Assembly (NCBI GenBank): GCA_019918135.1
Contig: WBZZ01000417.1
Span: 110,001 to 174,000 of the forward strand
Direction of reading: 5' to 3'
Length of the DNA stretch: 64,000 bases
From: Paulinella micropora
Lineage: Eukaryota; Cercozoa; Imbricatea; Euglyphida; Paulinellidae
Shown here: positions 41,941 to 50,443 of the stretch, piece by piece
Layout of the letters: each line of letters opens with the position of its first letter
Position numbering within the stretch: the stretch's first letter is position 1
Position numbers and translations under genes: made by a program
Notes under the pieces: model-generated
Database searches by the model: none
The model's input: only the letters and a program-made list of their open reading frames with translations
Told to the model about the DNA's origin: nothing

Positions 41941-43436
41941 ATGCCAGTCCAATACGGAGGAGAACTTACTCACAGCCAAAGCGAACTTATCAGCGGTAAG
42001 TATTCGCTTAACAAACTTACTGCCCGCGAAAGTCTTGCGAGTGTGCCAATTACGAGTGTCGGAGGAATTGAATCAACTTTTGAAATTCCTACTCGTCCTT
42101 TGAACCTTGCGAGGTCTGTGTTGCGATTTACCTACACACCAACGACTGGAGGAATCGGTCATTATAACAGAATTGCTATGGACTGCCTTTCAATGATTAA
42201 GACAATTGAACTGCGAAGCAGGAGCGGTCAGTATTTGTGTAATCTTCAACACGTGGGAAATTACACTAAGATGATTTAGAAACCTGAGATTTCTTATGAT
42301 AGATTTATGGCTTTGGATAGCCACGGGGCTAATTCTGGTTATGGGTCTATGCTCCAAAAGTGTAATGCTGGAAAGATTGACGTCGGAACTGTGGCAGACA
42401 GAAAGACTATTACTGATGCAAATGCGGTTGGGACTTTAAAAGCCGCAGTTCAAACATGCTACAAAGTTCCACTTGTCGCTGCTCGTCGTCATAATGATAC
42501 CGCTCTCGCAGATAGCGCTGCTGGGGACTATAGTCTTGTCAATGTTGAGTATGAGGAGGCAAAGTATTTCGAGTGTGGAGATATTGGTGAAGACCCCCCA
42601 GCAGTAATTTTCCCAGCAGTCAATACTGGAAATTCACCAGTAATCAATGTGTCTTTACCTCTTGGTATGCTTTTTGAAACTATTTTTGAAATTGATAAGA
42701 CTATCTGCTTTAATGAAATTCTTGATTTGAGGATTGTGTGGGAGGGAACCCAGAAAACCATATTTTATGGAACTGATGCTAAAAGTGTTGCAACAGGAGC
42801 AACTGCCACCGCACAGCCAGCAACGATTACTAATCTTAACCTCTTTCTTGCTGTTGAAACTGACCTAATGTTATCTTGGGTGTTCAACAAAAGATTGCTG
42901 GTGAAGGCTTTTCGTTTAAGACTGAATACCCTATCTCTTGGAAAACTAATCTCGCGGCGGGCACTCAGTCATTTGTTTTGAAGATGAACCGCTCACAGGG
43001 TGAGAGAATTTGCCGAATTTACACGAGTGGATTTAATAATACTGAAAGTTCAAACACCGCATTTGATTGCGATAACAGAGCACAGGCTAAGATTACTTCT
43101 TATTATACTACTTTGGATAGTAATAGAATCCAGCAGTTTGATGTTGCTTGCTCCCGCGATGAAGATTATATGATTTTGAAAGAAAAACTTAGGGGCTCTG
43201 CTATTTTGAATTCAAATGTGTATAAATATAACTGGTTCCACGTTGATTTCTGGGATCACAACCGGCCACTTTATGACAAGAGAGAAGAAGAGGGATATGA
43301 AGTGTCGGGTCTGTCTTTGGACACCGAACGGCGGTATGAATGGAGTGCGACTGGGGCTGTACAATTGAATTATTATACTTACGCTATTCTTCAGAGGACT
43401 ATTGTTGTTAAGGGAATTGAAATCCTTATGTCATAG
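41941..43436 (+). pseudogene. Major capsid protein, double jelly roll, one TAG and one frameshift
   Basis: ATG 41941 starts a standard PLV/Polinton capsid opening (VQYGGELTHSQSELISGKY, then FEIPTRPLNLARSVL). TAG at 42277-42279 lies within an otherwise continuous frame to about 42880; a frame change there leads to the second jelly roll (GVQQKIAGEGFSF, FHVDFWDHNRPLYDKREEEGYEVSG region) and TAG 43434. About 495 residues. FWDH followed by P-x-x-ydkR is a typical block near the end of Polinton capsids. The shell protein of the virion; broken here by one stop and one shift. Confidence 0.8.
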
Positions 43437-43546
43437 AAAGATTAAAAAAATCTTTCAGCAAAAGGTTTGGTGAAACTTTTACACAAGTTTCAAAACTAAT
43501 AAAAATAAAAAAGAAAAATAAAAATATTTTTTTCTTCATGTAAACA

Positions 43547-44262
43547 ATGAAAACTCACCAGAGAAATTTAATCGCAGAAAATCCAGACGGAGATTTTATA
43601 AATGTCAGAGTTGGATATGATGGTGATATTGAAACAAATAATTCAAAAACCGCTTTTGGCGAAGCAGTAGTAGGTCAATTAACACCAGTTTTACAAGAAA
43701 TCTTTCCATATACAATTAATACTAGGATATGAGCTAAAACAGAAGCAAAATCGTCTGTGTCATTTTTGAATAATATGGCTGAATTGAAAACTCAAGCGAA
43801 TGCTACGGCAGATGCTAGACTGGTAAATTGAAGGAGAATAAAATATAGAACTGGAATGGGTGTCCTAGCCCGCTTTACTGCTCTATGGACAACGGATGAT
43901 ACAAAAGATTACTATTCATATATTTGAATAGGAAATGATCTCGTTGATGGATTTTATTTTTACAAAAATCAAACAGGAATGAATATCGCACATATTAAAG
44001 GAGGTGCCGCAGTTTATATTGACCAAGTAGATTGGAACGACCCGTGCGATGGAACTTCGGCTATGCCTGACTTAGACTGGAGTAAAGGAAATGTATTTCA
44101 AATTCAATTTCAATATTTAGGTTTTGGTGATATTAAGTTTTATGTTGAAAATCCCATAACAGGATTATTTCAATTAGTTCATATGATTGACTATGCGAAT
44201 GCTAATACTGGGGTAAGCCTGCGAAATACAACATTACCTTTTACGGCAGTAATGAGCAACAT
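43547..44262 (+). pseudogene. Second fibre-like protein, left part, with three in-frame TGAs
   Basis: From ATG 43547 one frame runs about 240 codons with TGA at 43730, 43829 and 43925 and no frameshift or other stop. It aligns by eye with the element 1 fibre-like protein: NTR-x-x-KTE, RIKYRTGMG, IGND-x-x-DGF and FQYLGFGDIKFYVENPITG. It is cut at about 44262 by the GC-rich island and resumes at 48838. The protein is probably a virion surface fibre; role not established. Confidence 0.65.
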
Positions 44263-44635
44263 TTCCCCACACCCCCCCCCGGGGCACCCTTCTCCCCCCC
44301 CCCCCGTTACTCTCTCTCTCTCTTAGTTCTCAAAGCATAATAATAAAACTACAGCCCAAAAAAAAAGGGACAGTGTACAAAGAAAGCTCTCTTAACAAAC
44401 CTGCCGGCGTCCAAGCAAACCCGGGGGTGGGAAATGCAGCGCGCTGTTTTACCGTCGCCGATCCAAGTAACACTGAACTGGCAGGAATCCGTGAACGCGC
44501 AATACCCCCGGCAATCCCCGAGGCCTGGCCCCAGGTACCCAGCAGCAGAGACTTGTCTTTTTCTCTTTGCGCTCGTCACTAAACTCCTCTCTGGAACGCC
44601 GGCTCTGCTGGGATCGGTCAGATCGCACTGCATAG

Positions 44636-46532
44636 TTAACTGGCAGGCCCAGAAAAAGAAGCAGCGGAAGAAGAAGGGCGCTTGGCCGGCCTCCCTGCCC
44701 GCGCCGCCGCGTCCTCCAACGGACGTCCGTCGGCGGGTCGTCCAGGAGAAAAAGCGCAGGCTGGAGCCTACGGGCGGTTCGGCGCTGTGGGCCAACGAGT
44801 ACCCGTACGAGCTAGCGACCTCGCTTGGCGCGGGGGGCCTGGCGGCCCTGCGGCTCAAGATCAGGCTGGAGCCCCGGGAACTGCACGACCTGTGCACGTT
44901 TGCCGCGCTCCAGGTCGGGCTGCCAGTCGTACAAGACGTGGCGGGTGGGGAATACAAGGCCCTGGCAGACTGGGTCAGGATCGAATACAACGTGCCTGAC
45001 CACAAGGAAGCACACGCACAGGAACTCATCGAGAAGCGCCTGCCGGAGGCCGTGCTTTCGGCGAGCAGCTACGGGCGCGGGGAGGCCGACGTAGAGCTCT
45101 TGTTTGCAGAAAGCCAGTACTACGAACCGGCAGCCGGCTTCAAGGCCGCTCTTGCCTCGGCCGGCTGGCTGTGGCTGTGCAAGAGGAAGATCTCCCTGCT
45201 CTCGGTGGCAATCGAGCCCACCACCGTTCTTCTTCCGGCGCAGCAACATCCCCCGCGCTGGGAGCCGCTGCTGCTGGTCATTGGTCTGTACCGGGCCCTG
45301 GCCACGAGCCTCGAGAAGCTGCGTAGCTGCGTCGCCCAGAGTTCCTGGCGGCCGAGGCCACGGGGCGTGCTCTTGGTCCTGTCCCTGCTCAATGTCAGTG
45401 TGGACATGGTGTGGAACCCGCAAAAGGTCAGGGAAATGAAGGAACAAGTGTTGCAGAAGGCTTGGCTGCTGCCGGGGATGTGCAGGCCGGCCTGTGCGCG
45501 GCGTTCCTCGAGCGGGGCCTGGCACAAGCGCCCGGAGTTACCCGGCAGCGCGCCTGCACGCTGGCCCGGAAGGAGCCCTTCTCACTCGCGTCGCTGTGGC
45601 TGCTGTTCAACAAACTCCTGTCGTTGCAGGATTGGGAGGCCTGTGCCAACGGAGTGCTCCGGTGCCTGCAGGCCGGCCGTGTGCGCGAAAGGTCGCCCGT
45701 CTTGCAGCTGGCCGCCAGGGTGTCGAGCTGGGACCAAGCGTACCGCGAAGGTAGACAGTTGGGGGTGATCTCGGTGGCCGCAACCACCAAGTCCGTAACC
45801 TTCCGATCTGCGCTGCCCGACCAGCACGAGCGCCGCCAGAACCAGCAACAGCTGGCGCTCATCCTGCAGCAAATCGTGAGGAACGAGGCCCTCACCAGCC
45901 TCACGTTCCCGCCGTTTGCGACCGAGGTTAAGGTGGAGGGGCTGAGCCCGGGGCTCGATAACCTGTTCCAGAACTCCGGCGAGCGTTTTCTTTCGAACCA
46001 GCTGCACGACCTGAACCAACTGACGGAGCTGCTGGAGGCCTGCCTGTTCGTGTACACGATCACACAACTGGTGCTCCGGCCCGCCGCCCGCCGGGCAGTG
46101 GACAGAGCGACCTACACAATTAGGTGGGAAACAGAAAGCCCCGCACGTGCCGTGACGGGCTATCGATCGCCGGGAATGGAGGAGGACGACGACGAGGACG
46201 ACGACGCGATGCTCACCCGCGTGGTGCCGCCGATCGGGATGCTCTCACCCCCGAAGAAGCGGAGGGTCAGCCAGACCGCCGACGTTTCTCCGGCCGACCC
46301 CCACGTGCCGCCGTTGTTCCTGCGCGACGACGATGATGATGATGATGCTCTGTCGGTAGATTCCCCGTACGAAACGCCGCCTCTGTTCGGGGGTTTCGAG
46401 GAAGATACCCTTCTCAGCGGTCTGCAGCCCCTGCTGCCACCATCGCCGTCTATTTTCGGCGAGCTAGAAAACGACGGAGAATCTCTTGGCCCGGCCAACA
46501 ACGACGATTTCCTGGATTTCTTGGATCCGTGA
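44636..46532 (+). CDS. Unrecognised protein with NLS and acidic activation-like tail (one frame change)
   Basis: The first frame (to about 45478) is basic at the start (KKKQRKKK, VRRRVVQEKKRRLEP) and then a helical Leu/Ala-rich region. A frame change joins the 45411-46532 frame. The latter is helical up to about 46110, then has an acidic run of Glu/Asp, PPKKRRVSQ (a classical nuclear localisation signal, about 46250), a second Asp run and the terminal NDDFLDFLDP. Acidic segments with bulky Phe/Leu such as DDFLDFL resemble transcription activation domains. A nuclear activator role is inferred. AATAAA at 46577 lies just after the stop. Start position uncertain. Confidence 0.45.
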
Positions 46533-46575
46533 GCGACACGCAATTTTGTGTGTTGTGGTCCCGGCGCGTAGAAAA

Positions 46576-46585
46576 CGTGTTTAAT
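46576..46585 (+). terminator. Polyadenylation signal AATAAA after the activator-like gene
   Basis: TTTAATAAAAAAAAAACC lies about 45 bases after the stop at 46532, an unusually short 3-prime UTR that suits a compact, virus-like gene arrangement. Confidence 0.6.
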
Positions 46586-46669
46586 AAAAAAAAACCTGCA
46601 TTTCCGGAAACTGTCCCCCCGCCTTTGGCGCGCCAAAGGCGCGGGGGTGTGGGGAGGGGGGGGGGGGGC

Positions 46670-47254
46670 CTAGTCCAGCCAGCAATGGTGGGCGGCGGCC
46701 GACAGCGGCAGTGCGACGCCAAGGTACAGCAGCCACGACACTGCTACGGCGGCGCCCACGGAGCGCCGCCGCGGCCTGCCCGTAGCGTGCGCGGCCAGGG
46801 GCACGCCCGCGCCCAGCAGCCACGACGCGGCGTTCACGGCCAGCGACCAGGCCCACACGTCCTGGTACCTGCAGCTGACGCTGATGTCTGTGTCGAGGCG
46901 CCCGCACGCCGTCCGGCCGCTGTTCTGTGGCGGGTAGCACAGGATTACAATGTCCAGGGCTTGGGTTTTAAGTGGGAGCGCAACCGGGGGCCGCCCGGCG
47001 CCGATGAGCCTGTGCGCACGCAACGGGTGCTCGACCAGCACGCCATCGGCTGCCCTGGCGACGACCACGGCGCTCAGCGCGACGGGCTCATCAGGGGCCC
47101 GCGCGAAGGCGCGGTTCACAAACAATTGCACTGCCCGTTGGGGCAACAGGGCGCTGTACACGACCACGCGCGTCGAGTTGGGCGCGTAGAACGTGCGCAG
47201 CTCGCTCTGGGCTGGTTGGCACAAGAGCAGCAGCAGCAGCGCGCACGGCACCAT
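46670..47254 (-). CDS. Membrane protein with signal peptide
   Basis: Starting at the Met whose next residues are VPCALLLLLLCQPAQS, an evident signal peptide, about 195 codons follow. The ectodomain (about residues 17-115) has a potential N-glycosylation site (NST) and several Cys. Two hydrophobic segments near the C-terminus (about residues 130-150 and 165-185) are probable transmembrane helices separated by a basic GRPRRRS loop. Type I or double-pass topology. No family recognised. An upstream in-frame Met at 47299 is less likely the start because the signal peptide would then be internal. Confidence 0.5.
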   Translation of the reverse strand: MVPCALLLLLLCQPAQSELRTFYAPNSTRVVVYSALLPQRAVQLFVNRAFARAPDEPVALSAVVVARAADGVLVEHPLRAHRLIGAGRPPVALPLKTQALDIVILCYPPQNSGRTACGRLDTDISVSCRYQDVWAWSLAVNAASWLLGAGVPLAAHATGRPRRRSVGAAVAVSWLLYLGVALPLSAAAHHCWLD

Positions 47255-47409
47255 CTGTGGGGAGGGGAGGAGGGCGGCAGGAGCTAGCCCCCCAAACACA
47301 AGGCTTCGCTATTGTTGTCTGTGCCCTCTTTTCTTTTCTCGTCTTGTTTTTGTTCGATTAAGAAAGGTGTCGCTCACCCCCCCCCACACTGTAAAAAAGA
47401 AACCGTCCG

Positions 47410-47420
47410 TTTGTCGGTAA
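47410..47420 (+). promoter_or_regulatory. Strong 5-prime splice-site match (G|GTAAGT)
   Basis: TTGTCGGTAAGTGCC at about 47410-47424 matches the consensus donor. A polypyrimidine tract ending TCTCTCTCTCTAG lies at about 48570-48592 and could be its acceptor, defining a long 5-prime UTR or coding intron. Not verified. Confidence 0.4.
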
Positions 47421-47533
47421 GTGCCAGGCGGGGGGGGGGGGGGAGAGGAGAGAGAGAGCAAGAAACGGCGGGGGAAGGGGGGAGAGGGCGCGGTGCAGAA
47501 CGATATTTTGGAACCCCTTGCTAAATAAAAGAC

Positions 47534-48229
47534 ATGCTAGCCAAAGTCCAGCAAGGCGTGCTAGCCAAAGTCCAAAAAGTCGCTAAGCAGGTCACGCATG
47601 GCCTCGGTCCCGTGGTGCAAGTACCAACAGGCGCTGGCCACGCTACAGGCGACAGAGGTAGCCCGCGGGACAGTCCCTGGCCCCTCGGGCACGACCAGTA
47701 CTGGTACATCAACCTGACGAACCTGCCGCTGAGCGCGCTGGAATGGCTAAGCAGATGTTTGCTCGAGGACAAGCAAGCGCCACCGATTTCGTTCCAGCTC
47801 ATCCAGCAGGCCCTGCCCTTGAAACACTGCCCGCACGCCGCGCAAGTCAACGATTACAGCCTGTTCAAACAAACGGGGCACACGGTGGTGCAAGAATTCG
47901 GACATGTAGGACAGTACTGGAACCAAATTGGACCAGAGGATTGGGTAGATGAGGTGCTGGAGATCGTAGAGACGTTAGCGCCCGCCTACCGCACCGCAGA
48001 CTCTGCCGTGCTCTGGCTAGGACTCAAACGAACCAACCCCAGGCTGTCGAGCACAGAAGCCGCTGAGGTCGCGGTCGTGTACAGACTGAAAACAGAATGC
48101 CACTGTGAACGAAGACGGCGTAGTGCCACTCCGGCCCTGCTGGCCTTCACGTCGGTCCCCTCTGTGCAACATTCTCCTCCGCCCCTCTTGACCTTTTTCT
48201 TCTTCTGTAGCAGAGAAGCCCTCCTCTAG
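47534..48229 (+). CDS. Unrecognised protein in GC-rich island
   Basis: 231 codons; AATAAA at 47524 lies just upstream and would end a preceding transcript. The central part (about residues 45-160) has folded-protein composition with aromatic residues (QYWYINLTNLPLSALEWLSR) and several Trp; the last 50 residues are low-complexity and probably read-through of non-coding sequence. The real C-terminus may be earlier or spliced. No family recognised. Confidence 0.4.
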   Translation: MLAKVQQGVLAKVQKVAKQVTHGLGPVVQVPTGAGHATGDRGSPRDSPWPLGHDQYWYINLTNLPLSALEWLSRCLLEDKQAPPISFQLIQQALPLKHCPHAAQVNDYSLFKQTGHTVVQEFGHVGQYWNQIGPEDWVDEVLEIVETLAPAYRTADSAVLWLGLKRTNPRLSSTEAAEVAVVYRLKTECHCERRRRSATPALLAFTSVPSVQHSPPPLLTFFFFCSREALL

Positions 48230-48640
48230 CCTATGGTTCATTTCTCGCACTAGACCAGCCACAGGTTCTCCTTTCCCCCCACGCCCCTCATTTCACACGC
48301 AACGGCGCCACACCTCTCTCCTGGCACAAACAACCATTTTTTTTTGGGGTTGTAGGAATCCCACGAGCCAACCGGTGCGGACAATCTACAACCGGCGGTC
48401 CAACAGGTTCTCCTTATCTCTCTCTCTCACTTGTGCGGGGGAGGGGGTGTGTAAATGTGGATGGGAGGAAATTAAGGGCATCCCGCTGTAGGGTCATCCC
48501 GCAAACGACGAGCGTAGCGAGGAGCCGGCTCTTGCTGCCTACGAACAAGCGCAGGTCTTTTTTGTTCTTTCTCTCTCTCTCTCTCTCTAGACACCAGCGT
48601 TTTGTTTGGTAGCCAACCCGCCTACCCTCTATTACAACGG
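48230..48640. other. Non-coding stretch with acceptor-like polypyrimidine tract
   Basis: Contains a T run, CT repeats (48415-48430) and a polypyrimidine tract ending in CTAG at 48592, resembling a splice acceptor. After it, sequence from about 48600 to 48837 has protein-like composition continuing into the fibre frame. Confidence 0.4.
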
Positions 48641-48837
48641 CTGTTTCCCCGAAGCAACCCAATGTACCCCTCAGCCCAGAAACTGTGCAAATGCTGTTGG
48701 GCCTGGAGGGACTGCAGCACAACAAGGAGCTCGAAGACCTTACGAAACCGGTCAGCGTAGTACTTTCTCCGGGGGACCCCCAGAAAAACCGCGACTTGCT
48801 CCAAGCAGTCCAGCAATGCCTGCGCGGGCAGACAACC

Positions 48838-49394
48838 CTTGGTTTTACGCTGGCAATGAGAAATGATGCGGCGACTGGAATACAAACTCTTAAAACAGCG
48901 AGTGCCAGTTTATTCATTGAGGGAACGAATACGATAAACACAAGTATAACAACGAAGTGGAAGGAAGTAAAGCAGCAAACACCACTGAAAGTCCTATTAT
49001 TAATATAAAAAACAAAGCTGTATTTGATGCGAGTGGTGCTAATTTAACAAATTATTCAAATGTTTATCCTACTTTGATAAGTATTACAAATGAAGATAGT
49101 AAGTCGTGTGTAGTAAGAATGGTATTAAATGGAACACTAACTGGAGCAGGTTTTGCAGATGTTGATTCTAAGTATTCAATTGTAGATACTGATACAAAGG
49201 CGAGTGCTATCGCAAACGGAACAACAATTTTTAAACTATATGTAAATTTTCAATCAACTCAACAAATCAATCTTAGAAGTTATGATATATATTTGACTCC
49301 TAGTGATGTATTGACTTTTACACAGAAATCCGTCGGAACTGCCAATAATGGTTCAAATGTCAATGTTATTGCTAATTTTATTGAGGATCAATAA
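48838..49394 (+). pseudogene. Second fibre-like protein, right part
   Basis: Continues the 43547 gene after the GC island, starting with codons that repeat part of the left edge. One frame change near 48955 separates two pieces. The beta-rich C-terminus ends IANFIEDQ before TAA 49392, the same ending as the element 1 fibre. Together with the left part this gives about 420 residues. Confidence 0.6.
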
Positions 49395-49428
49395 AACAAA
49401 AAAATAATAAGCGGAAAGCGATGTATCA

Positions 49429-49869
49429 TCACAAATATTTTTTTACCGCATCTTTGTTATTAAAATAAGGTTGTTGAACTAAATATTCAAGGTATGGTTT
49501 GTCAATCTTAGCGACATCTTCAATTTTCATTTTTTTATACTTACCATATTGAAAAAAAATATCGTTTTCATTTTGTGCTATCTCTTCGCCTACATTAGCC
49601 TTTATTTCTGTAATTCCAGTCTCTTTTAAATCAGTCGCCGTAAATGGTGTGCTCGGCTCTTCAACCAACACGTTTTCCAACGGAATAACTACTTTCACAT
49701 TGTCATCATAACGTTGATTTTGTCTGAAATCAACATTTGGTTTATATTGCTCATAGAAAGAAACAATGTCGGGTTTAGTCCATTTAATTGAAGGTTTCTT
49801 AATTTCGCTGTCAAGGCTCCATTTTTCAATTTCACTCAAGTAGTCCTGTTTGGTGCTTAGGTCGGTCAT
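49429..49869 (-). CDS. ExoX-C-like domain protein 1
   Basis: 146 codons intact. The last 45 residues (FQYGKYKKMKIEDVAKIDKPYLEYLVQQPYFN) match the short FGKYKGK-iedV-DPgYLeWll module of exonuclease X C-termini and related phage proteins. The N-terminal 90 residues are linker-like. Ends in tandem TGA TGA. It is a paralogue of the next gene and they are separated by a hairpin pair. The module is associated with nucleic-acid enzymes but is not itself catalytic; function inferred only. Confidence 0.6.
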   Translation of the reverse strand: MTDLSTKQDYLSEIEKWSLDSEIKKPSIKWTKPDIVSFYEQYKPNVDFRQNQRYDDNVKVVIPLENVLVEEPSTPFTATDLKETGITEIKANVGEEIAQNENDIFFQYGKYKKMKIEDVAKIDKPYLEYLVQQPYFNNKDAVKKYL

Positions 49870-49883
49870 CTTATATAAAGATA

Positions 49884-50050
49884 TTTTAGAATTACGCTTC
49901 TATCTTGCTAATCGCAAGATTTCTCGCTATATTCTAAAACATCAAAAAAAATTTAAATAAAAATAGTTAAAAGAAAACGATGTTCGTAAAACACACGGGA
50001 GCGGGGTATCTCAAACAAGTTTGAGATTGGAGTGTAGATTTACAAATATC
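49884..50050. repeat. Intergenic hairpin pair, unit 6
   Basis: Hairpin A: TTTTAGAAT (49884) and ATTCTAAAA (49931), inner ATCTTGC (49902) and GCAAGAT (49914). Hairpin B: GATGTTCGTAAA (49979) and TTTACAAATATC (50039), inner ATCTCAAACAAGTTTGAGAT (50008-50027). The A-then-B order is kept although both flanking genes are on the minus strand. Confidence 0.85.
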
Positions 50051-50052
50051 AA

Positions 50053-50340
50053 TTATATGTATTTTTTTACTTCACTTTTAATGTCAGTAAATTTCTCAAA
50101 CCACGGCTGTTTCATAACCCATTCAAGGTATGGCTTATCAATAACCGCTACATCTTGAATTTTCTTACCTTTATACTTACCAAATGGAAAAATATCCCTT
50201 GGCTTGCCTGCCCTTGCATTTTCAATCATTTGGATTTCGTCAGTAATTATCTTTTTAACATCGGTAAGAGAAAATGTTTCTTTTTTTTTTTCAATAGAGA
50301 GTTTCTCAAACTTCTCGCATAGTCTGGTGAGGGTTGTCAT
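50053..50340 (-). CDS. ExoX-C-like domain protein 2
   Basis: 95 codons intact. C-terminal FPFGKYKGKKIQDVAVIDKPYLEWVMKQPWF is a close match to the ExoX-C module and to its neighbour, with a shorter N-terminal coil. A gene duplication is evident. Located between the polymerase and the other copy, so a role in replication or repair is plausible. Confidence 0.65.
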   Translation of the reverse strand: MTTLTRLCEKFEKLSIEKKKETFSLTDVKKIITDEIQMIENARAGKPRDIFPFGKYKGKKIQDVAVIDKPYLEWVMKQPWFEKFTDIKSEVKKYI

Positions 50341-50393
50341 TGGTCTATATAGACTGGTAAAAAAAATTATAGAAAAAAATTAATTAATTGATA

Positions 50394-50443
50394 TTTATCA
50401 ACTACACTTTCATTCGCTTCGCTCATTCTCGTTTGTTGATAAA
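50394..50443. repeat. Intergenic hairpin, unit 7 (A type only)
   Basis: TTTATCAAC (50394) pairs with GTTGATAAA (50435), as in unit 5 but with full pairing. The polymerase stop codon (TGA at 50425-50423, minus) lies inside the loop, so the last codons of the gene are part of the hairpin. Confidence 0.85.

Larger units (their letters stand above)
44266..48837. mobile_element. GC-rich island inserted in the second fibre gene
   Basis: A 4.6 kb segment with much higher GC than either flank. Left edge has C runs and a polypyrimidine-TTAG acceptor-like sequence (about 44306-44326); right edge lies in coding-like sequence. Both edges carry about eight codons of the same fibre region (TTTTACGGCAGTAATGAGCA near 44240 and TTTTACGCTGGCAATGAGAA near 48843), so the flanks are overlapping but not identical copies. 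It carries three compact genes with AATAAA signals. Origin unknown: host, other virus, or assembly joint. Confidence 0.6.

Noticed and set aside
44349..46067. Minus-strand and alternate frames up to 237 codons in the GC-rich island
   Set aside because: High GC makes long spurious frames; the plus-strand frames have better amino-acid composition, an NLS and a polyadenylation signal.
36525..50425. Simple genome-wide UGA=Trp code for the viral genes
   Set aside because: The 1093-codon fibre and other long frames use TGG for all Trp, and TGA ends several genes, so a simple reassignment does not explain the data.
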